Positions 24,401 to 36,329 of a stretch of 64,000 nt of DNA are shown here, one piece after another. The notes under the pieces are model-generated. The model was not told the origin of the DNA, did no database searches, and was given only the letters and a program-made list of their open reading frames with translations. The translations under genes and the position numbers were made by a program. Numbering within the stretch: position 1 is the stretch's first letter; each line of letters begins with the position of its first letter. The DNA comes from Enoplolaimus lenunculus (Eukaryota > Nematoda > Enoplea > Enoplida > Thoracostomopsidae): NCBI GenBank assembly GCA_030248215.1, contig JASANG010002343.1:1-64000 (forward strand). Reading direction: 5' to 3'.

Positions 24401-27400
24401 TCAATTACCTAAAAATATCCTTGACACACAATAAGTCCTATTAAACATCGAAACTTTAACGAATTCACTAAATGCTCATAAATAACACTGAAAATATTCC
24501 TTTAGGCTGGGTGGTTTGTAATTTTGAACTTATTTGAAGTTTACCACATCTTATCAAAGCTGAACAGTAAAATACAGCCTATCTCCAATCTATCACAAAA
24601 TGAAAAAATTCCTTCCAAAATTTGTGAACAAAAATATGAAAAATTAACACAAATCCAATATATTATTTTTTAAACCACAGCGTATGCTCTGATAAACCAC
24701 AACCAGTCACTTCTTTCTTTGCTAAACTGACCCATATCAGAATCGTAAGCCGAAGTTTCGAAATTAGTTGCTTTAGTGCGCAGATAAACTAAAAAACATT
24801 AAAACATCATAGAACACCAACGTTAGCGCACTACAAATGTTAAAGACGATTTGAAAATGTGATCCAAATTTAAATGGTAACAGCCAATCTGTGCGTTTCA
24901 ATATATCAAACCGCGACAAAAAATGTATGCTACATATCCGGTTATTAACACTGATATATTTCAACTTCCAAGCAAGTGTAGTCCGCCAAAGATTAACAGT
25001 GTTAAACTATGTAACTAACATGGCCTATTGTTTCGGAAAAAGATATATCATATTCAAAATCGGACCACACAATCCTTCACAAACCTGAGTTATGAGCAAA
25101 CTGGACAAAAACAACGACGTTAACAGCATTTCGTTACCAAACAAGAAACAAAACGACACAGCAAATCCAATCTGAAACAGTAAAAAAATGCAAATCTAAT
25201 TTACTTTGACAGAACAAAATGTCAGAAAACAGCACACAGACACACGTCCGACGGTAGTAAAACATTACCCGAAATTGACAAAAAACAAGGGAGCGAAACA
25301 AGCTTCTGAAGTTTCCCTTTTATCGATTTTACGACGAAGTACGTTCGCAGCATAAATTCTCAAAAGTATATCAGCGAAACTATTTTCGATACATCCTTTT
25401 TCATTCAACATGCATGTACAGATAGTTTTTAGACGCACAGAATTTTGCCATGTTTAAGCGTAATTGAAAATGTGACCAAACTTACAAGGTGCCCAAGCGT
25501 GATAGTGCGAAGTGTACCCACAGAAACATAACCACCTAACACGAAAATAACAAATAGTGATCCGACCTGAGTGCTGAGCGCAAACTGAGCGAACTGAAAA
25601 TACATCAAAATAGTACTTGCTGGAATACAATAGCTGTAACGGAAGTGAAACACACCAGTTACCAAAAGTACGCTAAAAATTACTAATATATTCTTCACAC
25701 AAAAGCATATCATAATTTTTCTATTAGTAGATACCAAATCAAGTGTTTGCTTCCAAAATTAAATGAGCATGTTTTATATAAATTTAGAACAAAAACAAGC
25801 GTTTCGTGTCCGATGAAATCGAGTATCGTAAACGCAAAATAAATTATCTAATATTTCTCGTCTAATATTTCTCACCAGACATTGAACTGTGATTTTCATA
25901 AAATATAATATGGCTCAATCTACCCAATGATTACGCTAACATTTAAGCGGTTATATATGCATAGCACAAGAACACTGAAGCGCAGCTAAAATAACTTGCT
26001 TGCCATGGTAGCATGAATCCAATAGTAAACAAAGCAATCGGTGCGCTCCAACGCCAACCAACTTTACGATATCTGAAACAAAGCCTCGGACAGTCTAATT
26101 GCTCCAAAATCAATTGAACCGCAACGTATTTATATCAGTGCGCATGAATTTACTGTAAATTGCAAAATGCGAAATTTTCCCCAATTGCTATACATTTGCA
26201 GAAAACTGTCATCCTGAATACAAGAGGCGATATTTAAAAAAAGTAAGTGGCAATATTAAAAGTCGCAACATAGAACACAAATATGGCAATATTGTAGACG
26301 AAACTCACTTTATTATATAAGAAACAATCAGCATTTCTATGGCGAATATAGGATACCCGAACGTTTCTCGCAACGGCGGTGTCCACTGAACTCTTGTTGC
26401 CTAAAAAACACCTAAACAATGCATATTAAGACTAAAACATACATAACAACACGTTAAGTTAATGTATACAGACACAATATAAAATACAAAAAGCGCAATG
26501 TTACTTGTATACCTAACGTTTACCTGATTCAAAATTACATTTTACTTTGAATTTATTCTGCTCATTTCAGAACAAATATTTTCCTAGAGATCTTAATAAA
26601 CCCACAAAGTTTTATCTACGGCTTATTTTTCAACACATTGCCATCCACCATTGAGCCTGCTCGAGCATCCGATAATATAAACATTGTTTTAAACACAATA
26701 TTCACAATACATTTTGTCAACTAAAAAGGCCCAACTTGGTTTAAAACAACGTTTCCTCTTAGCCTCTTAAATATTTTGAATTAAAAACAGGCACCAAAAT
26801 TAGAATTTACAAATAAGTTAGAAACCAAAATAAATTTCACATCATCATCAACAATATAAACATTGAAATACACCACAGTTACAACTTTACACAATATTGA
26901 CAATCAACATTAGTTTAGAATACTTACTTCTCCATGATTGAAGAAAAACGCTCCAACTGTAATTACGCCACCAAATATCGATCCACTACAAAGAAACCAG
27001 TCAGGATCGGTAAAATGCAAAAACAAATTGTGTGTGTCCTTTACCGTCCATTAATGTTCAGTCGGCATTCATTGCCTCAAGCAATGACGTATACAGATTC
27101 TAAAAACTTTCACGAAACAAATACTGGAAAAGTTTCCGAAATCCTAATAATGGAATTACTAACCAGAGGAGCTGTCAAAACAAAAATTAACAAGAAAACA
27201 CACGATTTCATGTTCAAAATAAATAAAAACGAACCAACCTGAGCAATAATCCATACAAAAATAGCGTTCCTGGCAAGGTGGATGCTATCGCAAAGGCACA
27301 ATTTACATAGAAATAAAACGGATCACCCATTCCTAAAAGAATTGAAAAACATAGACAACTTTAGCCCTTATACTAATTTGGCTGACCGGTATAAATCTGG

Positions 27401-29583
27401 AACATGGAAACAATACTTCCTTTTCAGTAATTAACCACACAGCAAGCCTTACGCAGGTTGCTAAATATTAAATACAACCAAAAATTACTTCGCTACGTTC
27501 TCCGATGACTTACCTTCACAACTTATAATAGGTGCCAAGTTTTGTCCTCGTTCTGTTCGCCAGCACTGTTTCGTAGTAATACCAAACTTGTCTGCCAATG
27601 CTATATATGTGCGAAACATTGCTCCGATAATAACCTGGTAACACACGCTTTCCTTACCAATGGGTACATTACACGAGAAGATAAAAAGACAATATTATCA
27701 GAATATATGTCTTGGAAGCGAAATTTTCAAGCTAACTTATATTATCAAACCTTTTCGAGTTGAAAAAACATAATTCCTCATAGACACTGTCTGGTTAGGG
27801 CAGAGACTTTCGAATTTCCACTAAATGTTAACGCAAATTAAGAATTCAATGTTATCGTTAAACATGATAACTTTGACAGCTAAAAGGACACTACGAAAGA
27901 AGGCGTAAAACTACCGGTGTGCTATATGCTTTAAAGTTGGTTTAATGACTGATTAAGTAACAAATGCTTCTTTTCATAGATACGTTTCAAAATCGTGTTT
28001 AGCACAACGTGCATGTATACGTACAGAGGCATAACTCTGCGTTCAATTACTTCAGGATATAAATTAAATCGCTTCAGCGTATTTATAGTATCCGGATATT
28101 CTGTGACGTTATCATTCATAATTTGATGCAATCCATTCCTGAATGACTCCGCCTCAATAATCGTTTTGTAGTATGAATAGTACAATCCCTTAAATTGAAC
28201 ATTATAAAAATATGTTTACAAGCGCAGGATGTTTTTTTATTTTCAAATATGAAAACAAAGAAGCAACTACGGATTAGGTGAGTTTAATTACAAATCGTCA
28301 ATCCGAAGCGAAAAGGACTTAAGAGACATTTTTCCACAATACGTAATACTGAAGTAACTAAGTAATGGCCTTCCTCAGTAAGTTTAAATACTCGTTATGC
28401 TTATTGTGGCACGTTCAAAAAATATGCTCCAAAAAGAAGCTTACTTGTTTGTCATAACGTTACAGATATTTAAATAACCACTACTATATCCTTCCCAACT
28501 ACGTAGTTCCCGCTATGCAGTTACTACAAATAAGTACAGATAACTATAACGTTGTGTTGCAAACTTTTTGAGCCGACAAAATGCAGAGTAGCATACTTAC
28601 CATTTCTGTACGAAACGTCATTTCCCGTTCAAGGGAGGACAAATGTGAAAAATGCCTGTCATTTTCAAACATTGCCGAAATGTGTTTTCTGAAGTATATA
28701 TGATAGGTAATAAAAATTAAAACGAGATAAAATACACAAGATAAATTTCATTTCAACGACATTAATATCATAAACTCTAATCTGAAACATATTTCAATAG
28801 AAATCCAAAATCTTCCTTCAGCGATCAATTAATTCTGAAATTTGCTATGTAGGGTTCTATAGGGATTTCCGTTACGACATGCTGAAATATTTGAGATCGG
28901 AATTGGGGTTCCTGTTATTGCAAAAACTTTCAATTTCAGGTGCTGTTAGCACCCTGTTGGCAAGTAAGAGAAAAGTTATATAAAATTCTCCGTCTTCCGA
29001 ATAATTTGGTAAATCACGAAATTCGATAACAAATAAAAATAATGACATATGACACCAACATAAAAATAAAAAATGCCTGCTCAAAACTTCAATAGTTCTT
29101 GACTTACCGGTGAATGGCAACAAATAGGCACGCTAAAACCACAAAAAACACTAATTTATCGCCCAGGCACTTTTATTAAACATGAACTGCGTACGAACAT
29201 GACACAGGCACCATTATTAAAGTTTTTATAATTAATTTATAGCGTCAAGGCGCCAAAAAATATCTCACATCATACGATCACTTGCAATAAGCTTAGAGCT
29301 AACTACCCTACTGACTGTATGAAGATCTTCTCAATATGAACTAAAAAATATAAGTTGTGCAGAGACATTCCATTTCCTTCCCCATCCCGCACTTTTGAAT
29401 GTAATTCATAAAACAATACAAACAAAGTAACTCACTCAAAGCAACAATAGCAGCAAACCGAGCTACATCATATGACGTCCACGTTCGAACAGTATTCTTT
29501 TTTGAGATTCTAGGATTGTTGTCGGTTTTAGTAGAATTAGTATTTTGTTTATCTACCGACCTAGGCCGCTTTTGTTTTCCCAT
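21412..29583 (-). CDS. DPY19L: DPY19-like protein C-mannosyltransferase, 21 exons
   Basis: DPY19 enzymes sit in the ER membrane and transfer mannose from dolichyl-phosphate-mannose to the first Trp of W-x-x-W motifs in thrombospondin repeats and cytokine receptors. Exons: 29583-29436, 29132-29108, 28688-28601, 28188-28051, 27634-27514, 27332-27239, 26985-26928, 26400-26309, 26072-26000, 25593-25486, 25171-25085, 24788-24732, 24408-24328, 24068-23967, 23770-23699, 23254-23186, 22997-22878, 22609-22423, 22219-22120, 21855-21730, 21562-21412. All 21 join in phase: 2,097 bases, 698 residues plus stop, a normal family length. Landmarks in order are [17 protein letters not shown] (luminal loop after the first membrane helix), [85 protein letters not shown] and GCSMPELWD. 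The protein is hydrophobic with many helices (GT-C fold). The start is the first Met of a basic cytosolic N-terminus. It appears intact. Confidence 0.97.
22220..22422 (-). other. GC-AG intron in DPY19L
   Basis: After the exon ending THTKP-like sequence (22423) the only in-phase donor is GCAAGA; the nearest GT is beyond an in-frame TAA. The next exon (22219) completes the codon and continues [12 protein letters not shown], matching the family. The acceptor is attttag. Confidence 0.8.
25594..25999 (-). other. GC-AG intron in DPY19L
   Basis: The exon ending at 26000 (encoding the MLPWQ end) is followed on the minus strand by GCAAGT. Only this donor keeps the required phase 0 to the next exon at 25593 (FAQFALS). 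Conserved DPY19 sequence on both sides (PWQ then FAQF) fixes the join. The acceptor is tattttcag. Confidence 0.85.
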
Positions 29584-30297
29584 CGCTGAATACCAACAAA
29601 AAATTGTGATTGAACACTTTGATCTAACAAGAACACATAATTAAGCCGAGTAGCGGATTCCAATTTCGCTACCTAACTAAGAAACACGAGCTTAGGCCAC
29701 GAAGGGCTGCAGAAAACTTGGCGCATTTTCAGCAATAGGTGAAAAAATCAAGGAAAATAGTTTTTGCGTAACTTTTGATGTATTTGTGCTCTGTTCGGCC
29801 TGGCGATTTCAAAAATAATTATGTCAGAACGACCCTTTTTTCTTGAAATTGTGCGGATATGCTTGGATTTTTCTAACAAATTTTTCCAAAAAAGTACTAC
29901 TTATAATTCCCTTTTCTTTAGGTGATCGTCCAGAACCCCAAATCCAAACTTCTCGAATTTATGAATGTGTACCATGCAGATGCATAGAGGCATAAATCGA
30001 TTATGGAATAAATGCTGATGTATATGCAGCAGGGTTCAACCTGAATTCCTGTTTCAGCCGGAATTCCTGCAAATATTTAATTCCTTTTTGTTCCTGTTCT
30101 TCTTTCGGCGTTAAAAGGCACAGGAACCTGATTTTTCGGTTCTGTGGCAAATTAGAAACAATAAGCTTAAAAATATATAATTTACGTGTCAAAAATTTTG
30201 TTAGAACTCAGCTTGTGTTCTGAACTTCTGTTTTATATGTATTTTATATGTACACTCCTCGTAGGTTAAAGGATTCGATGCTTGTTTTAGTAGACCT
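29584..30297. promoter_or_regulatory. DPY19L upstream region with a partial hAT-like end
   Basis: These bases lie directly upstream of the DPY19L start codon and must include its promoter, but I see no clear TATA or initiator. At 30030 a CAGGGTTCAACCTGAATTCC end of the CCGGAATT element family begins, with ggaattcctg repeats to about 30180. Its other end is not recognisable. Confidence 0.4.
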
Positions 30298-30560
30298 TAG
30301 AAAACGAGCAACTGAGTGAGGGAGACATGAATCAGTCGACAATAGGTCATGGGTTCGAAACCTCGTAAGAATGCCGTTCATTTTCGGCTACAAACACTCA
30401 AGCCTAATAAAATTTTCCCGGGAATTCAATTTACACCGCCCTGGGACCTCCATATCAGAACTGTATGGTCAGGACGACCCTTTCATGAAAAGCTATGTGT
30501 CATTTGTTTTCAATAACCACCACGTAAAATGCTTTGTCAGTAATAATACGTGAGTAGCAG
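30298..30560 (+). mobile_element. tRNA-headed SINE
   Basis: The A-box region is near gagcaactgagtgaggg and a strong B-box GGGTTCGAAACC lies at about 30352. The body contains aatgccgttcattttcggct, shared with 31475 (gccgctcattttacgctg), and ggtcaggacgaccc, shared with 18230. The 3' end is approximate. Confidence 0.65.
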
Positions 30561-31429
30561 CAGTTGTTCAGACGTGCATGTATGTTTATGATCAAATCTG
30601 TTGCCAATGTGCAGGATAATATTAACACATTTACAAATGCGCTGTCAAAAACGATTGTTAAATCCAGTTGCAGCAATACCACAAAGAATCAAAACACGTA
30701 AAGGGCCACATGTAGAAATAGTATGAGCAGTGAAAAGCACGTAAAGCGCTACATTAACAATACAAAAAAGACGGAGGTTATTAAGTGTTGTTGTTGCATA
30801 GGGTTTTAGAAAGCCTGCGGACTCCTTGCAGCTCGAAAGCTAGGTTTTGATGCGTGGGTGGATATTCTCGGTGCGGGGGCACCAAGGGAAATATGCAGGG
30901 GTTTTTAGACAGGCCAAGCCCGAGTGCGCCTTGGAGCTTGACGGCCGGTTTTAGCGCGCCAGTCGAAAATTCCTCGGTGCGGAGGGCACCTGGGAATATT
31001 CGTCTATACGTATGCTACACAGCGCATTTTTTTATACTTTCGAATATAAATACTTAGCGATGAAAAGGGACCAAAAACTTCTTCTTTTGAACTAATTTAA
31101 GGACACTGGAAAATGTTATACGTTTGAATGCAGAGAACTTCGATATTTTTTCGTCTTAACCCTCTTAGTACTTTTGTCGATAGCGTTCAGGAAGCAGCAT
31201 TCAGTAGTTTTCAGAAACGTTTAGGTCTATTTGCAACAATGGTTCTTGTGACATGCGGATGAAGGGATGCAAATAAACCTCACGCTGACGCTTCACATCG
31301 GTTAAAACACTCATGCATATGTTGTACTTTAATATGCAGCAGCAGTAAAAACACGAAATAACCAAGATGCATGCGTATAATGTTGAGACTCTTATAAGGC
31401 ATACATACAGAAAAATTCAGCAGCTGAGT

Positions 31430-31540
31430 GCGTAGCAGCGTGACTTAGTGGTAGTGTGCTGGGCGGACTTAAGAACGCCGCTCATTTTACGCTGCAACAA
31501 CTAAGAACTAAACCTCGTCGTACGCTAGCCTACACAACTT
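31430..31540 (+). mobile_element. Internally deleted SINE of the same family
   Basis: A-box tgacttagtggtagtgtgc is followed almost directly by aagaacgccgctcatttta. The latter corresponds to the post-B-box body of the 30.3-kb copy, so the segment with the B-box is missing. Confidence 0.5.
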
Positions 31541-32482
31541 GTCACAGTTCTCAATCAGTATCCAAAAACTCAGATCTTTTACAACTTATGTTACTAGCTA
31601 CGTTTATATATGGCAGTCGTATATCAGCTATATAATGCTTTACATCATCATACTTTTGATTTCAATATATGCGAAATGTTTGAGCATATGTTAGTTTTCA
31701 TATCAAGAAATGTGGCCTTACGGTAAATTTCCAAACATGTCCTAATTTATTAATACTATCGTCCACTGGTTCGGCTATAACTCAATATTTAACGGAACCA
31801 GTGGACAGTAATTTTATGGTGCATCAAAAACGTAATGTATATTACGTTACACATATGTTAATAATAATAAATGTAGGATTAAAACTACTTTCAATGGTTC
31901 ATTATGTTGCATTGCTTTAGCTTCAAACGATTATATATACTTAGCTAGGAAGAGTTCTATTGAATGTGAATGCTGAACGTGTTATAGCTGTGTGTACGAA
32001 ATGCATTAGTTCCTGGATTAACATTTTGTTGAAAATATGTTTGGAACAAGCAGTCCAGATTCAATTAAAGTTTGGACAGTGTTTTTTGTTGAAGATCGGT
32101 TTCGTTCGTAAACATTGTCGCATGGTAATGTTGCAATTACTGCTCTTAGAGATAACCAAAACACTATGAAGGATGAAAGCACAGACATCGCTAGCATTTT
32201 AGCTGATCATTATAGCAATGTTTTCGTTCCTGATAATGGTACTTTCCCGCCTTGTGGCTATCGTGTGCGTGATGAGAGGCTTTGTCAGATTAAACTTACC
32301 CTTGCTGATGTGGAGGTAACTTTATCAGAGCTTGATGGAAAGTTGTCACATACTCTTGATGGTATTCCTAATTTGTTTTTGAAACGACTTCATAAGAATT
32401 AGCATAATCTTTATATCTTATTTTTCAATACTCGTATTGCAGTCAAGTTCCATCAGGTTGGAAAATTGCTCTCATTATCCCC

Positions 32483-33652
32483 TGTCGGTTTTGTGTTTCG
32501 CTGGGTTGTGTGATTCGGGGAATTCTGTGTCGGTTCTGTTCTTTTCTGTGATCCGGGTAGCTATCTATTGTGTTCGACACCGCGTCAAATGTATTTTGGG
32601 GTCCAACGGCAAATGAGTCCGTACTTCAACTAAGATCAATCGCTCCGCAGGAAACACACGGTTTTGGAAATTTTATATAAAAGTAAAACGGCAAATAAAA
32701 TGTAACTAGTAAAGTTATAAAGATAAAGCACCGTATTTTTAGGCACAGAATTATTTGGTAATAAGAATACAGAGTTAAATTTAGTCCTAAAACAATAGCT
32801 TTGAAAATTAGCAACTTGTGCGCACAACTTCGAATAGGACTACTATTACCTTCCTTTTACAAGAAAATAACTCAATCCTTCTAATATACAGCGTTCCTTT
32901 TTAATTAAGCAATGTCCGCTCCGCAGCGCTCAGGCGTAATTGCCTTGCTTATAAAGGTCCCAATTCCACCTAAGCCTAGAACTGCTGCGTACAGCTTGCT
33001 GTAAATAGTTACCAATACGACTGCTCACACGAGCCAGTCGGTTCAAGCGTTAACACAATACTCACCGTATACCGGGAAAAACGACGCGTTCCGCAGGGAA
33101 CACACAAAAGAATTGGGTTTACAACCGGGATTCCGTGGATAAATACACCATTAAACACAACTATCCTTCTATAATAATATCTCCCAAACTCCTTTGGGCA
33201 AAAATATACGACTGATCAAAATCAACCAACTGGGGAATTCTTAACTTAGAATTAATTTAGGTTATTTTTAGTAAATTTTATATTAATTTTTGTAGAATTT
33301 GTTTTAGAATATTGTTTTAGAACTATTTTACACGCACGACTCCGATATAATCAAAAACACACAAAAACGACACAAAAAACATCAACTAAAAACAATATAA
33401 AAACCACGTGTACTCCTAGCTAGGTAATTGTTTTTAAGTTTTAGAATAGATTTTTATAAATTTTTAGGAAAATATCCGGCACGACTTAAGAGTCGCACTC
33501 GGATATTGGCCAGCGGAGTCACAGCCCAGAAATAGGGAAAAAGAGTGCTAAATAGGAGCCCAGGGCGCTCCAGAAAAAGGGAAAGCTGAGGGAGGGTGAT
33601 TTAGAAAATATAAAGTAAAAACCCAAAATTCAAAGGTGAGACACCACCTACA
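32483..33652. mobile_element. Solo-LTR-like insertion in the LINE
   Basis: A 1,170-base insertion begins TGTCGG, ends CCTACA and is flanked by TCCCC on both sides (32478-32482 and 33653-33657). It splits the LINE exactly between IALIIP and FKKGDP codons. TG...CA ends and a 5-bp duplication are the hallmark of LTR retrotransposons. With no internal region seen, it is most likely a solo LTR. The clade is not determined. The intact duplication suggests a fairly recent insertion. Confidence 0.75.
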
Positions 33653-34040
33653 TCCCCATTTTCAAAAAGGGTGATCCAACGCTGCCTAAAAACTATCGGC
33701 CGATCTCACTCACCAGTGCCGCTTGTCGTGCGCTTGAAAAAATTGCACATAAATAGATAGCAGAATTTCTGAGTAACTACAAGTTACTAAGCTCCGCCCA
33801 GCATTATGCTTGATATTGGAAGTGCGATTAGTGCTATCTATATCGATTTGGCTAAAGCATTTGATAGTGTTAGTCATAAAAAATTGTTTATTAAAATTGC
33901 AAGCTACGGAATTGATGGTGATCTTTTGCGTTGGTTGGAAAATTATTTATTCGATCGTATACAAATGTGTAAAATTGAAGATAGCTTTTCACGCCCCCAT
34001 AATGTCGTCTCTGGAGTACCTCAAAGCTCAGTCTTAGGTC

Positions 34041-34365
34041 TGTAACGTTGCGGTTTCGGGTGCGAGATTTGTGAATGTTGCCACAACATTTTAAAAATGT
34101 GGACGAAGCATTATTTTATACTGTTGTACAAATAATTTAGCAGATTTCGGAATGCAATTGGGTTAAAATCTGCAAGTGTTTTTAATGGAACGGGCTGAAA
34201 GTTTTTAAACGTAATTTTGTAAGCAATCAAAAGTAATCAGTCTTTTATTTTCAGGGCGTGACTTGAGTTTCAGCAACACCAAACCGTGATAAGCCGTGCC
34301 AACTAACTAAAGATAGACTGCCCAGCCAAACTAATACCAGTTCACGAAATAAATGCCACTTTCCG

Positions 34366-34396
<31 letters not shown>

Positions 34397-35047
34397 TAGA
34401 TTGCTTTGTAAACGGCACTCCAGTAAAATAATAATAACCATTCGCCAGCTAATTTTCTTCAAAAATATAATCTTTCGCCATGCAAATTCCACTCCAAAAA
34501 ATAATAATCGCTAAATAAATTTCCAATTTGTGTGGTGCTCGGTATGAATCCATTTTGCATAATCGGAAAAGTCTGCAAGATTAAAAAATTCGACCAGTGA
34601 AACAAGCATAATAGTTTGCAAAATAAATTCCAGCGAAATATGTGAAATTGCTCAGAAACATTTATTTCGAGCCATTATGAAACTTGCAATTGAAATTCCT
34701 AAATAAGCAAAAATGCTAATTGTTTTAGAAACAAAACGAAATTGGAATGTTACGTTAACCATTCAGAACCGTAATTTCGATAAATTGCCATAAAGGAATC
34801 AATTTTGAAAACACGAAATCGAACCAATCGATATCCATGATATACATAAATTAATCGATAACTCTAATGTGAATTATTTTAAAAATGGAAAGCAATGCAG
34901 GACATAGAGTCATAAAACACATCGGTGGCATAACCGTCCGTTATGTAAGGCATCGCCCCCGCGCGCGCAACAAAACTTAGTGCCTCGAATTGTAATTGCC
35001 GTTGGAAACAGATTAGAATATGACTTAGTGTAGCAGTTTCTGCCACA
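34041..35047. mobile_element. Second solo-LTR-like insertion in the LINE
   Basis: A 1,007-base insertion runs from TGTAACG to TGCCACA, flanked by GGTC (34037-34040 and 35048-35051). It interrupts the conserved reverse transcriptase motif V-L-G | P-L-L-F. It differs in sequence from the insertion at 32.5 kb, so it is a separate LTR family. It contains an AAT microsatellite near 34366-34393. No internal coding region was seen. Confidence 0.7.
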
Positions 35048-36152
35048 GGTCCACTACTTTTTGTTATGTATATAAACGATATTTGTGATGTTGTGCAATA
35101 TTCACGTATAGTGTTATTTGCGGATGATGTTAAGATATATCATATAATCTCGTGCCAAGCGGACATTGATGCATTTCAGTGGGACGTGAACGCGGTTTGC
35201 GAATGGGCAGACACCTGGCAACTTCCCCTCGCACCTGATAAATGCCAATTGCTCCGTGTTGGTAATAACACATTGGATTGGGGATTTTTCTGGAATGATA
35301 ATGGGTTGACTGTCACGAGTGAGGTCATATATCTTGGTGTACTCATCAGTGGTAATTTGAAGTCGGCACCACATATACACATGATTTGCCAGAAAGCATA
35401 CCGCGTCATTAATATGCTATTTCGTTGTTTTCCTCTATGTAACACATATTTGGGAAAAAAACTTATATTTTTCCATACTTCTCTCCTATCTCCTCCCCTC
35501 TTGTTGGATATTCCTATCTCCCTTTTCCCGTTTTTTTTTTTTTTTTTTTTCTTCCCTCCTCCTCTCTCTCGTTGGAACTTAGGCGCTTAGTAGCTGACCT
35601 TGTAATGTGCTACAAGATGTTCATGGTGAAGTAGACCTTTCTTTTGATGACTTTTTCCGCTATGCGCCTGACAATCGCACTCGCAACCATCCGTTAAAGC
35701 TATTTGTGCAGATTAGTAGAAGCAACACAAGAAAATTTAGTTTTGGGAATCGCATTGTGCCTCTATGGAACGCTCTTCCGAATCGAATAAATGACATGCC
35801 TGTTGTAACAGCTAGTAAAACTCACTTGTTCCGTGACCGTTTGCATAGTATTGATTTGGGCGTTTGGTTAAAGTTTTCTCGTAACTTCTCATGATGTAGC
35901 CACCTAGCTAAATTATGATTTGTTTAAAATTGAAAATAGGGTATTTGTTAGAGGTTTGTTGTCTCTAAATACCCTGAAATGGACCTCTTCATAGCAGTTG
36001 ACTTTCTGGTGTATACCTATTACTTCCACTTTATATTGCAAATACATGGTTTTTTTAGCGTTTGCTCATATAAATCGTTGTTTCATTTGTATAGTCATAT
36101 TTTTTAATTATCAGCAGTCATGATTTGTCAGTACCTACTTTTGTTAATAAAA

Positions 36153-36209
36153 TGGAAGTTGGAAATGGCACCGCATGAAGCATTACTAAGATGTCCATTT
36201 CCAACTTCA
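36153..36209. repeat. Inverted repeat, possible hairpin
   Basis: GAAGTTGGAAATGG (about 36155-36168) is matched by CCATTTCCAACTTC (36195-36208) with a 26-base loop. It lies between the LINE 3' end and the start of the plus-strand gene. Confidence 0.7.
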
Positions 36210-36329
36210 CTTCACTAAATATTATAGTCTAACTCAAGTATAACTAAGCTATTACACAGCATATAATACTGCTATAAATTTTGCCCACTGACTTAATTGG
36301 CTGAAGAGCCTGCATTTTATGAAGCTAAC

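Larger units (their letters stand above)
32060..35900 (+). mobile_element. CR1/L2-like LINE, 5' truncated and interrupted
   Basis: Reverse transcriptase ORF pieces occur in order: 32115-32402 (region before the fingers, LADHYSNVF), about 32440-32482 (WKIALIIP), 33650-34040 (FKKGDPTLPKNYRPISLTS; IDLAKAFDSVSHKK; SGVPQSSVLG), 35048-35450 (FVMYINDI; catalytic FADD at about 35115; later LGVLISG), and 35607-35895 (C-terminus FGNRIVPLWNALPNRIND). Frame changes and stops (for example a stop after 32402 and one in 33700-33790), a poly-T/pyrimidine tract at 35500-35570 and two large insertions show that it is dead. There is no endonuclease domain. The C-terminal pattern fits CR1/L2/Jockey-type elements. 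Confidence 0.88.

Noticed and set aside
32636-32827. Short minus-strand frames within the LTR-type insertion
   Set aside because: Non-coding terminal-repeat DNA; frames are short and lack motifs.
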